The position numbers and the translations under genes are program-made. DNA of 51,795 nt from Bacillota bacterium (lineage in GTDB: Bacteria > Bacillota > Sulfobacillia > Sulfobacillales > Sulfobacillaceae). The stretch is taken from positions 1 through 51,795 of the forward strand of contig JAKADO010000010.1 in NCBI GenBank assembly GCA_021820485.1, written 5' to 3'. The notes beneath the pieces are model-generated. The model saw only the letters and a program-made list of their open reading frames with translations. It had not been told where the DNA came from and did no database searches. Positions 25,986-34,649 of the stretch are shown here, in pieces (position 1 is the first letter of the stretch; each line of letters starts with the position of its first letter).

Positions 25986-26896
25986 CAACGCAACACCGCC
26001 TTCCGATCCGCATCCTCCAGCGCCAGAGTCTGGCACTGAAAGCGTCCATTCGCGATGTCAAGCAGACGAAAGCCCAAGCCCATATCGGGATGACTGGCCC
26101 CTTGAGGCCACGGCGCAAGCCGCTCCATCGGTCCTGGCTCGGGAAGAGGCCAGGAAACAGGAAGCCCGGCATGGTTCATCACGCCGTGATGGGCATGGTC
26201 AAGTCCCTGATGAATGTGACCAAAGAGAAACTGACGGTGCGCGAGGTGATGGAACTGACGGAAAACAGCCTCTCCATCAAAGGTGTACCAGTTCCATGGG
26301 GTGAAAAGGTCGTATAATGGCGCGTGGCTCAGTACCAGCACCGCGTCGGACGGCTGAAGCCGTTGAGCTTCTTTTGCGAGCCATTGAACCTGGGTGCGCC
26401 CAAGGAAAAACCCCTGACTGACGTTGTCCAGACCAAAAATGTGCAGCCCTTGGAACACACGGTGAAAATGCAAGGGGCCAATCAGCTTCCGAAATAGGGC
26501 GCCCTGGTCCCCGAAAGCGTCGTGTTCCCCGGGAATGGCCAGCCAAGGAATGCGTAATGCCTCGAGCCGCTCCTTGACCGCAGCCAGACGCTTTTCGCGC
26601 TCAACCGTGCCGTCGGCCGCCTGAATCAAATCGCCGGTTACGACAATGAGGTTGGCTGCCGGCGTAAGCTCCGCCACCTGGTGGAAGACCCGCGCCACGG
26701 TCTCCGGCAAGCGCCGATTCCAATCCCCCCGATACCCCCAGTGCAAGTCGCTGAGGTGGACAATGCGCAGCGGCTTGGCGGCGGCCATGGGGGCCGTCAC
26801 TGAGAGAGGCTTGATATTAGTGCGCGCCGCTGCAGCCAAAGCCCCAAACGCCAAAAAGCTGCCCAGCAGCTCGCGCCGCGTTAGATGTCGCTCCAT
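25985..26896 (-). CDS. Tat-exported calcineurin-like metallophosphoesterase
   Basis: Protein of 303 residues. The N-terminus has T-R-R-E-L-L-G followed by a hydrophobic run, a twin-arginine signal. Metal-site motifs: D50-x-H52, G-D89, G-E-H-D (123-126, where the family norm is G-N-H-D), S-H-A-P and G-H-I-H. GGAGGG seven bases before the ATG supports the start. It should hydrolyse phosphoesters outside the membrane. The E in place of N124 may alter the metal site or may be a subfamily trait. Coupled to the cytochrome c gene. Confidence 0.87.
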   Translation of the reverse strand: MERHLTRRELLGSFLAFGALAAAARTNIKPLSVTAPMAAAKPLRIVHLSDLHWGYRGDWNRRLPETVARVFHQVAELTPAANLIVVTGDLIQAADGTVEREKRLAAVKERLEALRIPWLAIPGEHDAFGDQGALFRKLIGPLHFHRVFQGLHIFGLDNVSQGFFLGRTQVQWLAKEAQRLQPSDAVLVLSHAPLYDLFTPWNWYTFDGEAVFRQFHHLAHRQFLFGHIHQGLDHAHHGVMNHAGLPVSWPLPEPGPMERLAPWPQGASHPDMGLGFRLLDIANGRFQCQTLALEDADRKAVLR

Positions 26897-26951
26897 CCCA
26901 CATCCCTCCGGGAAAAAATTTCCCGAAGAGCCAGCAGAATATACTAGCGGA

Positions 26952-27758
26952 TTAGTTCCACGAGCTCTGCCGGTAGAGCAACAGCGCATAAACCGCCATG
27001 AAGGCCGGAACCACCATCCCGACCAAGAGCACCATCACCAAGGCGCCAAGGAAGGGAACCGTTGAGCTGATGAAGGTCGCTACCAAGAGTGTCGCGATGA
27101 GGAGCCCCAGCAGAAGAACCATGCGAGCATACAATTGTCCGAGGTGCGTAAAGCTCCAACGCAGCGCGGGGACCAATCCTCGCGCCGGGGATTCGCCCGT
27201 GTCGAAGGTGAATCCGAACCAATAGAGGAGGGTGCCCACCATCCACAACATCACTGCCGCCAGAATGACTATGAAGACTACACCCATCGCCCCACCGCCC
27301 ACTGCGGCGACTCCCAGATAAAGGGCGGTCAAAACCAGTAGCACCACCGCCACCAGGCAAAGCCCCAAGACAATTTGGCCCAGCGCCTTCCAAAAATTTT
27401 GATAGCCGAACCGGAAAAAGGCCAAAAAGAAGGTGCCGCCCTGGGGTCGGGTCTTCAGTGCGCTCGCAATGCCTCCGTACAAGCCGCCCACCGCATAGGG
27501 AACAATGATGAGCAAAAACGTGAGGTAGACCAGAATTAATTTGAGCCAGAGATTGGAGCTTAGATGCGGAAAGGTCGTGACAACGCCCGGATGTGTCACA
27601 AAATTGGTCAGGCTTTTGGGCAACGACGGACCTAGACGGCTGGCAACCAGATACTGGTAGAGCGAGGTCAACATGGTATACCAAAACGCCAGGGTCAGAA
27701 ATCCTCCGTTGCGGTTATTTTGCCACAACTCCCGCCAGCTCTCCCGAATCAAGTCCAT
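26952..27758 (-). CDS. Multi-pass membrane protein of unknown function
   Basis: Protein of 268 residues with about six membrane helices (near 20-40, 70-95, 125-150, 155-180, 210-235, 240-262), a high Gly/Val/Leu content and few charged residues. No transport signature recognised. The ATG at 27758 follows a GTG at 27761. It ends 55 bases before the metallophosphoesterase start and may be co-transcribed with it. Confidence 0.75.
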   Translation of the reverse strand: MDLIRESWRELWQNNRNGGFLTLAFWYTMLTSLYQYLVASRLGPSLPKSLTNFVTHPGVVTTFPHLSSNLWLKLILVYLTFLLIIVPYAVGGLYGGIASALKTRPQGGTFFLAFFRFGYQNFWKALGQIVLGLCLVAVVLLVLTALYLGVAAVGGGAMGVVFIVILAAVMLWMVGTLLYWFGFTFDTGESPARGLVPALRWSFTHLGQLYARMVLLLGLLIATLLVATFISSTVPFLGALVMVLLVGMVVPAFMAVYALLLYRQSSWN

Positions 27759-27786
27759 CACGACACCATCCCATCTCGGCTATTGC

Positions 27787-27815
27787 TTGCTCTGCGCTGA
27801 TAAAGTCTATACAAT
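27787..27815 (+). promoter_or_regulatory. Promoter of the response-regulator gene
   Basis: TTGCTC (27787-27792) and TACAAT (27810-27815) are 17 bases apart, 46 bases before the ATG. The -10 is strong, the -35 moderate. Confidence 0.45.
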
Positions 27816-27861
27816 CATAGCGATTTCATTGCGTTGAAAACAATTCTAAGGAGCCTGCCCT

Positions 27862-28251
27862 ATGTCCCGCGTATTGGTGGTCGACGACGAATGCGGCATT
27901 CGTCATATCGTAAAGCTGGCTTTAAGCCGGATTGACATGGCCGTCCTTGAATCCGACTCCGCCGAATCCGCACTGGCTCAATTCGAGCTTACGCCACCCG
28001 ACGTGGTACTGATGGACTTGCGCCTTCCGGACATGAACGGCGTGGAACTGTGCCGCCTCATTCGCCAACGCCATCCAACGCTGCCGGTGGTATTCATGTC
28101 CGCCTCAACCGAGCTTCCCCAAGCGGCTCAACAAGCGGGGGCCACCGCCTATTTGGAAAAACCATTCAAGCTCCTGCAATTGCAGGAGGTGATTCGCCGC
28201 TCGCTGGCAACACGCCTAAAGTCTGCGGACGATACGGAAACCACACCGTAA
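27862..28251 (+). CDS. Single-domain response regulator
   Basis: Protein of 129 residues: a complete receiver with D8-D9, the phosphoacceptor D52 (L-M-D-L-R), S80 and K100 (E-K-P-F). No DNA-binding or enzyme domain follows, so it must act through protein contact or phosphotransfer, as in Spo0F or CheY. AAGGAG lies before the ATG. The convergent histidine kinase overlaps its 3' end by 86 bases; the pair may signal together. Confidence 0.93.
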   Translation: MSRVLVVDDECGIRHIVKLALSRIDMAVLESDSAESALAQFELTPPDVVLMDLRLPDMNGVELCRLIRQRHPTLPVVFMSASTELPQAAQQAGATAYLEKPFKLLQLQEVIRRSLATRLKSADDTETTP

Positions 28252-29776
28252 ATAATGATCCGCCACCCGGGCGCAAATCATAGGCGATGCGCCCTCCGAT
28301 GCGGCTGAGGAGCTGATGGCTCAGCCATAATCCGATCCCAATCCCGCCCGAAGACGAACGCCGGCGCGGATCCGGCATCCGCAGGAACAGTTCCTTTTCC
28401 ACATGCTCATCCACGCCCGGTCCCCGATCCATGACCGTCAAACGCACCATATTCCCGTTCTCCGCCACTTCCGCCTCGATTGGCGTGTCAACCGGGGAGA
28501 ACCGGATCGCATTGCTCAGCAACGTCGATATGATGGTCGTGACAATTTCGCGATTGCCCTGAATGTGGGCATGCTCAGCCCCGTGATAGTGGATCGTCCG
28601 ATGCGGAGCTGCCAGCAGGCGCAGGGCCCCTTCCGACCGTACAATTTCGGGCACGCAGATTTCTGTGGAATCGATGCGCCATAGGGGATCGTCCAGGCGC
28701 ACGCTAAGCCAAACCTCGCGAATCAGCCGCATCAGACGCGTGGATTCACGCGAAATTATCTGCACCTGCTCCTGCACGAAGGAATCCTCTATCCCCTCTT
28801 CCAACAGGTACTCCGACACGCCCGCGATGACCGAGATGGGGGTGCGAAACTCATGCGCCACCAACGACAGGAAGGCTTGCTGCTGCGTTTCCACGGCACG
28901 CTCGCGAGTATAATCATCAAACAACGCCAGCCACCCGTTAACCTGGCCATTGGCCACAAGCGGTCGTGTCCGCATGCGGATCTCCCGGGGAATCACGCCT
29001 TTCAGCCGCGCCACGACTTCGAACGTGTTGGGCGTAGTCTCATTCACCAATTGGTCGACCGCCCGCATCACCCCGGCTGGGTCCTCCAATTGTGGTCCGA
29101 TGCGGCGCAAGAGTGCGCTAAAGTGGCCCGTAACCTGGTCTGACTGGAGATGAAACATGTCTAGAAACCGTTGGTTGTGAAAGGCCACTTCACCACTGGA
29201 CCAAAAGCCCAACACCCCCGCGCCAGTCATCGTCAGCGTCGCTTCAAACTGTTCCGTCTGCAAGGCACGTTGACTCTCTTGCTGGGCCTCCGCCAGAAAC
29301 AGGGCCAGCGTGTCGGTGACGCGGGTCCAATATTGAGCCTCAAACGGTGTCCACACCCGTTTGTCCGAATAGGCCACCGCGAGCGTTCCGGTCACCGTAC
29401 CGCGCACAATAATCGGGAAGACCCAAAACGTTTGGATCTGTTCGGCGCACGCCCACTCCCGAAAGCTCTCATTGCCATCGTGAATCAAGTCATTGAACAT
29501 CACGGGTTGGCGCGTCTCCCGGACCACCTCGATATGGGGGAAAATGCCGCCACGAAACCGTTCGCGCAACAGGGGATCGCAACCAACCTCCGCCAAGGGC
29601 TGAAAGGTTCCATGATCGGATTCCAAAATGGCGAGGAGCAATTTTTCGCCGCAAACCCGCGAGTACTCCAAAAGCCATTGAAAGGTCTGGCGAACGCCAT
29701 CGGCCGACTGCGGAAGGTCCATGAGGTGCCGATACAATTCCGACGTGAGTTCAAACCGTTTGATGCGTTCCTCCAT
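28166..29776 (-). CDS. Sensor histidine kinase, cytoplasmic GAF-PAS type
   Basis: Protein of 536 residues without membrane helices. A GAF domain (about 25-165), a PAS domain (175-290), HisKA with H308 in A-H-E-F-R-T-P, and an ATPase domain with N422 (S-N-A-I-R-F), D-R-G-P-G (450-454) and G-G-I-G-I-G (477-482). It should sense a cytosolic signal and phosphorylate a receiver, plausibly that of the convergent gene. It starts three bases after the urocanase stop, so it is probably co-transcribed with hutU. The last 28 codons run antisense to the response regulator. Confidence 0.93.
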   Translation of the reverse strand: MEERIKRFELTSELYRHLMDLPQSADGVRQTFQWLLEYSRVCGEKLLLAILESDHGTFQPLAEVGCDPLLRERFRGGIFPHIEVVRETRQPVMFNDLIHDGNESFREWACAEQIQTFWVFPIIVRGTVTGTLAVAYSDKRVWTPFEAQYWTRVTDTLALFLAEAQQESQRALQTEQFEATLTMTGAGVLGFWSSGEVAFHNQRFLDMFHLQSDQVTGHFSALLRRIGPQLEDPAGVMRAVDQLVNETTPNTFEVVARLKGVIPREIRMRTRPLVANGQVNGWLALFDDYTRERAVETQQQAFLSLVAHEFRTPISVIAGVSEYLLEEGIEDSFVQEQVQIISRESTRLMRLIREVWLSVRLDDPLWRIDSTEICVPEIVRSEGALRLLAAPHRTIHYHGAEHAHIQGNREIVTTIISTLLSNAIRFSPVDTPIEAEVAENGNMVRLTVMDRGPGVDEHVEKELFLRMPDPRRRSSSGGIGIGLWLSHQLLSRIGGRIAYDLRPGGGSLFTVWFPYRPQTLGVLPASGESPPAIAGA

Positions 29777-29779
29777 GGC

Positions 29780-31492
29780 TTAGGCCTCGGAATCCAGCAT
29801 GGGGATTTTGACGCCCCGTTCGCGCGCCACTCGGCGAGCCTTTTCATATCCAGCGTCAGCATGGCGCATGACGCCCGTTCCGGGATCGGTCGTCAAGACG
29901 TGCGCGAGACGCCAATCCGCGTCTTCGGTGCCATCGGCCACGACTACCATTCCGGAATGAATGGAGTAACCCATCCCGACCCCACCGCCGTGATGCACCG
30001 ATACCCAGGAGGCACCCGCCGCCGTGTTCAAGAGCGCGTTTAAGATAGGCCAGTCGGCAATGGCGTCTGAGCCATCCTTCATCGCCTCGGTTTCACGGTT
30101 TGGCGATGCCACCGACCCCGAATCCAAGTGGTCGCGCCCAATCACCACGGGTGCCTTCAAGACGCCCTCGCGCACCATTTGGTTGATGGCCAGGCCAAAC
30201 TTGGCGCGTTCGCCATAGCCGAGCCAGCAGATCCGGGCCGGCAAACCCTGAAACTGAACGCGGTCTTCCGCCATGGTAATCCAACGGCGCAGGCGCTCGT
30301 CATGGGGAAACAGCTCAAGCACCTTCTCGTCCGTCTTCCTAATGTCTTCCGGGTCACCCGACAGCGCCACCCAGCGAAACGGTCCGCGGCCCTCTTCGAA
30401 TTGCGGACGAATATACTGGGGCACAAAACCCGGAAAGTCAAAAGCGCGGGACACCCCTTCCTCACGGGCCACTTCCCGCAAATTGTTGCCATAGTCAAAC
30501 ACGACCGATCCCTGATCCATGAAGGCCAGCATGGCTTCAACATGTTGTGCCATCGATTTCCGAGCCCGATCGACATAGTCCTCAGGATTTGCGGTGCGAA
30601 GACGCCGCGCCTCGTCCAGGGACAATCCGGCCGGCACGTATCCGTTCAAGGGATCGTGCGCCGAAGTTTGGTCGGTCACAATATCGGGGCGAAATCCCCG
30701 GCGCACCAGTTCGGGCAGAATCTCCGCCGCGTTGCCCAATAGCCCGATGGAGACAGCCTCGCCATTCTGGCGAGCCCGCTCGACTTCCTCCATCGCATGC
30801 GTGAGATCAACCGCTTGACGATCCAGATAACGGGTCTCCAATCGGCGCCGAATGCGATCCGGATCAGCTTCAATGACCAGAGCCACACCGTCATTCATGG
30901 TCACCGCCAACGGCTGAGCGCCTCCCATGCCGCCCAAGCCAGCGGTCAGCACCACACGGTGGCGGAGCGTGCCCCCAAAATATTGTGCCGCGCACTCCGC
31001 CAAGGTTTCATACGTCCCTTGCAGAATGCCTTGACTGCCGATATAAATCCACGATCCCGCCGTCATTTGCCCGTACATGGTAAGGCCTAGGGCCTCCAAC
31101 TTCCAAAACTCTTCCCAGGTGGCCCAATGCGGGACCAGTAGACTATTGGCAATCAGAACGCGGGGGGCCCGGGCATGGGTTTCAAATATGCCGACCGGCT
31201 TGCCTGATTGGATAAGCAGTGTTTCGTCGTCCCCCAACTTCGTCAGCGCATCGACAATCGCCTCGAAGGCCTCCCAATTGCGCGCCGCCTTGCCGCGGCC
31301 CCCATAGACCACCAACTCCTGAGGATTCTCAGCCACTTCCGGGTCCAAATTGTTCATCAGCATCCTCAGCGCTGCTTCCTGAGGCCAGTTCCGGCATACC
31401 AGTTCGCTGCCCCTCAGAGCCTGGATGCGGCGCGACTCGACTCGCTCCCGGATTTGCTGGCGCACCGCTGTTTCCACCCGCCGTTCGCTCAC
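29780..31492 (-). CDS. hutU: Urocanate hydratase
   Basis: Protein of 570 residues, close to the usual 560. The NAD-binding G-L-G-G-M-G-G-A-Q and the C-terminal D-H-L-D-S-G-S and H-H-G-G-G-V-G motifs are clear. It turns urocanate into imidazolone propionate in histidine breakdown. The start is set at GTG 31492, with GGAGG (31505-31501) eight bases away; a GTG at 31534 has no site. No hutH, hutI or hutG lies next to it, which is unusual for this pathway. A histidine kinase follows in the same transcript. Confidence 0.95.
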   Translation of the reverse strand: MSERRVETAVRQQIRERVESRRIQALRGSELVCRNWPQEAALRMLMNNLDPEVAENPQELVVYGGRGKAARNWEAFEAIVDALTKLGDDETLLIQSGKPVGIFETHARAPRVLIANSLLVPHWATWEEFWKLEALGLTMYGQMTAGSWIYIGSQGILQGTYETLAECAAQYFGGTLRHRVVLTAGLGGMGGAQPLAVTMNDGVALVIEADPDRIRRRLETRYLDRQAVDLTHAMEEVERARQNGEAVSIGLLGNAAEILPELVRRGFRPDIVTDQTSAHDPLNGYVPAGLSLDEARRLRTANPEDYVDRARKSMAQHVEAMLAFMDQGSVVFDYGNNLREVAREEGVSRAFDFPGFVPQYIRPQFEEGRGPFRWVALSGDPEDIRKTDEKVLELFPHDERLRRWITMAEDRVQFQGLPARICWLGYGERAKFGLAINQMVREGVLKAPVVIGRDHLDSGSVASPNRETEAMKDGSDAIADWPILNALLNTAAGASWVSVHHGGGVGMGYSIHSGMVVVADGTEDADWRLAHVLTTDPGTGVMRHADAGYEKARRVARERGVKIPMLDSEA

Positions 31493-31511
31493 ACTGTCAT
31501 CCTCCAATTCG

Positions 31512-31541
31512 TTGCCCGATTTTGCCTGTCCCACTTATAAT
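31512..31541 (+). promoter_or_regulatory. Promoter of the nitrilase gene
   Basis: TTGCCC (31512-31517) and an exact TATAAT (31536-31541) are 18 bases apart on the plus strand, giving a leader of about 60 bases to the ATG at 31607. The element overlaps the 5' end of the divergent hutU gene. Confidence 0.5.
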
Positions 31542-31606
31542 ATGACAAAGCACCCGGAAAGAGGGAGTCGCTTTAGAGCCCTCCGGCGAGGCCAAAGGAG
31601 CCCTCC

Positions 31607-32644
31607 ATGAACGTTGACCTGTTTTGTGTACAGCCATATATGCGCCCCGACGACTACCTCACCCGCGAGGCCTTTTATCATAAAATCGACCGCTATTTCC
31701 AAGCCGCCAGCCAACAACGTACGCCGGGACAACCGGCCTTGATTGTATTTCCCGAGGATTTAGCCACCTTTCTGCTGCTGGAAGGACACCAGGACCTGTT
31801 ATCGCAGGCCAAAACCCTCGAAGAAGCCTTCACTGTCCTCGGCAAAGAAAAGGCCGGCAAACTCCTCTGGACCATGGTGCAATATGGCACCACCCGCATG
31901 AAGCGGGCATTCTTTGCAGAGGGCGCTGCCCGCGTGTGGCATATATGGCACGGCACCATGGTGCGGTTGGCCCACGATTACCACATGACGGTGGTGGCCG
32001 GCTCGGCGCTGCTGCCGGAAAGCCGATGGACCTATGACACCAACAGCTTCATGCCGCGCAGCGCGAGGATCTTCAATCTCAGCTTCACGGCCGGCCCCGA
32101 TGGTCACGTGCTGTACCATACCAAGAAGGTCAATCTAGTGCCCACCCAGGAAGATGTCCTGGAATTGACGGGAGGCCCCTTGACCGAGGCTGCCCAGGTG
32201 GTTCCCCTGCCTGGTACCGCCATTGCGATGGGTACCGCCATTTGCTACGACGCGTTTTGCCAGCCGCATACCGCTCAGGAGCCGCGGTTTGTCAACGTAC
32301 TCGAGGCCTTGGACAAGAAAGGCGCGCGTGTGGTCGCCCAACCCTCGGCCAATCCGTGGTGGTGGGACGAACCTTGGCCGTTTGACCCTTCGGGCAGCTC
32401 CATCCGCCTGAGACGGCAGCAATGGGACGAAGAAGGGTCCAAACGGGCGCTGAAATCCTGCACCAATGTCGAAGTCTTAATCAATCCCCAGCTTCTGCTG
32501 GAGTTTCTTGATGTGCACTTCGATGGCGAAAGCCGTATCCTAGCCCGCACCGGCACAGAAGTTGAAACGCTGGTCGCTGCGGAAGCCACACGCGGCGCCG
32601 CGGGCGACATGGTTCTCCACAGTCAGTGGGACTTTAACCGCTAA
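31607..32644 (+). CDS. Carbon-nitrogen hydrolase (nitrilase superfamily)
   Basis: Protein of 345 residues with the full catalytic set: E50 (V-F-P-E-D), K174 (H-T-K-K-V-N-L-V-P) and C213 (A-I-C-Y-D). AAGGAG lies before the ATG. The substrate, an amide, carbamoyl compound or nitrile, is not clear. It diverges from hutU, and a role in trimming nitrogenous catabolites is a guess. Its stop overlaps that of the convergent TusA-like gene. Confidence 0.9.
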   Translation: MNVDLFCVQPYMRPDDYLTREAFYHKIDRYFQAASQQRTPGQPALIVFPEDLATFLLLEGHQDLLSQAKTLEEAFTVLGKEKAGKLLWTMVQYGTTRMKRAFFAEGAARVWHIWHGTMVRLAHDYHMTVVAGSALLPESRWTYDTNSFMPRSARIFNLSFTAGPDGHVLYHTKKVNLVPTQEDVLELTGGPLTEAAQVVPLPGTAIAMGTAICYDAFCQPHTAQEPRFVNVLEALDKKGARVVAQPSANPWWWDEPWPFDPSGSSIRLRRQQWDEEGSKRALKSCTNVEVLINPQLLLEFLDVHFDGESRILARTGTEVETLVAAEATRGAAGDMVLHSQWDFNR

Positions 32645-32880
32645 TGCGTGCGACGAAACCAAAAACGGAACGGCGACTCGGCGTCATCCACACGCACCAG
32701 CTCGTGGCCGGTCGACCGCGCCCATGCTCGAAAGTCGCTTAAAGAGCCCGGATCGGTGGTCCAAACTTCTAAAATGTCGTCCACTCCAATGGTGCTCATC
32801 CCCTTCTTGACACGGATAATGGGCAACGGACACTGCAACCCCTTGGCATCCAAACTAAGCTTCACTTGTTGATTGTCCAC
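32641..32880 (-). CDS. TusA-family sulfur-carrier-like protein
   Basis: Protein of 79 residues with the family motif G-L-Q-C-P-L-P, giving C17 as the persulfide-bearing residue. The start is a GTG at 32880 with GGGGGAG seven bases before it; upstream ATG codons (32904, 32964) lack a site and would exceed family length. It likely carries sulfane sulfur for tRNA thiolation or dissimilatory sulfur oxidation. No dsr, hdr or rhodanese gene is next to it here. Confidence 0.85.
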   Translation of the reverse strand: MDNQQVKLSLDAKGLQCPLPIIRVKKGMSTIGVDDILEVWTTDPGSLSDFRAWARSTGHELVRVDDAESPFRFWFRRTH

Positions 32881-32964
32881 TCCGACACTCCCCCTTGTCC
32901 CCATTGTAACCGACGTCTCGCCATGCGAAGAGAAGGCATCGATGCTAAAAAACCTCATAATCAA

Positions 32965-32993
32965 TTGCCAAATATTACTATATTAGGTAGAAT
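32965..32993 (+). promoter_or_regulatory. Promoter of the nitrilase-amidohydrolase fusion gene
   Basis: TTGCCA (32965-32970) and TAGAAT (32988-32993) are 17 bases apart, each at five of six consensus positions, in an AT-rich gap 54 bases before the ATG. One of the best pairs in the window. Confidence 0.55.
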
Positions 32994-33046
32994 CAGGGGA
33001 GTCGTATCCTTTTCTATGCCTATCTCTTTCATGAAGGAGGGAGAGA

Positions 33047-34546
33047 ATGTCCACTCCCCGCATTGCCGTCTCTCAGTCCCCATACCTCCGCGATGTTGAC
33101 GCGGCGTTGAGTCGCGCCCTGGAACACATGCGCCATGCTGCAAGTCGAGGTGTGGACATTATTGTCTTCCCGGAGTGGTTCCTGGGGCTGAACCCTGTGG
33201 AAGTTCTGCCCAACCGCTACACGGAGCGGATAAGCCGCCTGGCCCGTGAGCTCAACGTCATGGTGATTACCGGAAGCATCCGGGCCTTGGAGCCGGAAAG
33301 CGGCAAGAAACAGCAACGGTCGCTGGTCATCGAACCGGATGGCACGTTGGCTGGTTCGCATGCGAAACTGCTTTTCCAGCCCACAGAACGCCCGTGGTTT
33401 GAGCCCGGCCCCGGCGTAGGCGCGATCTCGACTCGCTGGGGCCGCATTGTCATTCTGCCCGGTCTTGACGCCGTAGACGAAGAAATTTGGAAGAGCACCG
33501 TGGAATTGGCCCCGGACCTCGTGATCATGGCCAGCAACCCGAGAACGCTGACCGACAAGACCCAGACGCAGGAATTGGCCATCCAGCGCAGTCATGAGAT
33601 CCATGCGACGGTGGTCGTCGCGCCCTTGGCGGGCCGTTTTTCCGGTTCCTCCTATTTAGGCGGTGCACTCATCGCCGATCACGGCCGGGTCCTGGGCATG
33701 GCGGACGAACAAGAAACCATCCTAATTGCCGGCGACCCGGAGGCCCCGCTCATCCAGCTTGGCGTGACCGACATCTCCACATACATCCCGTTGGCGCGAC
33801 CTTTGGGAGGACGTCCTTTGGACGTTAAACGGGCCATCGGCCCGGAAGCTGAGCGGCGCGTCTTGGTGGATTGGGGACTCTTGGCATCGCCCGAGCCTGC
33901 CACCGCTGCCGAAGAATTGCTGGCCATGGCGCGCGACAACCCGCGCTGGATTGCATTGGCACCCGCCCGCCCTGGATATGCGGCTGAGCTCCGTCAATTG
34001 CTCGAGCAAGGGGCAGGCGGCGCGTTCATATATCCCGGGCTGGACCGCGCCTTTCCGTGGGCGGACTCGGTGCGCCAATTGGGGCAAGTGCTGACCCAAT
34101 CCAAGAAGCCCGTCTTGGTTCATGGCGGACCGGGTCCTGCCCCGTTGCGCTTCGATGGTCCGGCGCTTTGGGATGAATTCCTCATGGAGTTTCCTCATCT
34201 TCCCGTCATTATCCACTCCATGGGACAGCGCTCACCCTATCTTGAGGAAGCGTTGGTGTTGGCCGAGCGCCATGCCCAAGTGCATCTAGAAACCTCGCGG
34301 GCGCCCATTGGCGCGGTCAAGGAGGCGATCCGCACCGTCGGACCGGACAGGGTCCTGTTTGGCAGCGGAGGTCTAGCGCAGGACTTTCACCAAGAATGGG
34401 AAAAAATTGAACGGCTGGAACCGGAAATCTCACCGGACGCCTTTCAAAAAATTGTGAATCTCAATGCCCGGCGTCTGTTTTTTCAACTGGATGGTCAGGA
34501 ACGACGCGCGCGAGAACAGATCCACCCCTTCCGACGCCCTAGCTGA
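33047..34546 (+). CDS. Fusion of a nitrilase-like and an amidohydrolase-like domain, both degenerate
   Basis: Protein of 499 residues. Residues 1-240 follow the carbon-nitrogen hydrolase fold: E43 (F-P-E-W) and K107 (H-A-K-L) are kept, but the nucleophile position is G139 in L-P-G-L-D, where active members have C-Y-D. Residues about 265-480 follow amidohydrolase_2: H359 (V-H-G-G) and H390 (I-I-H-S) remain, but no N-terminal H-x-H strand is present and the metal-ligand Asp of G-S-D is G441. Both sites therefore look inactive. AAGGAGGG precedes the ATG. It may bind a ligand or act as a scaffold; function unknown. Confidence 0.8.
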   Translation: MSTPRIAVSQSPYLRDVDAALSRALEHMRHAASRGVDIIVFPEWFLGLNPVEVLPNRYTERISRLARELNVMVITGSIRALEPESGKKQQRSLVIEPDGTLAGSHAKLLFQPTERPWFEPGPGVGAISTRWGRIVILPGLDAVDEEIWKSTVELAPDLVIMASNPRTLTDKTQTQELAIQRSHEIHATVVVAPLAGRFSGSSYLGGALIADHGRVLGMADEQETILIAGDPEAPLIQLGVTDISTYIPLARPLGGRPLDVKRAIGPEAERRVLVDWGLLASPEPATAAEELLAMARDNPRWIALAPARPGYAAELRQLLEQGAGGAFIYPGLDRAFPWADSVRQLGQVLTQSKKPVLVHGGPGPAPLRFDGPALWDEFLMEFPHLPVIIHSMGQRSPYLEEALVLAERHAQVHLETSRAPIGAVKEAIRTVGPDRVLFGSGGLAQDFHQEWEKIERLEPEISPDAFQKIVNLNARRLFFQLDGQERRAREQIHPFRRPS

Positions 34547-34649
34547 CGAACGATTCCCGATGGGCGTGATATACTAGGAACATCTTGAAAGCTCGCGAAA
34601 CCGCGCTAAGGAGGCGTCGCTGTCGGAATCTCCCGTCCTCGTTGAAAAG

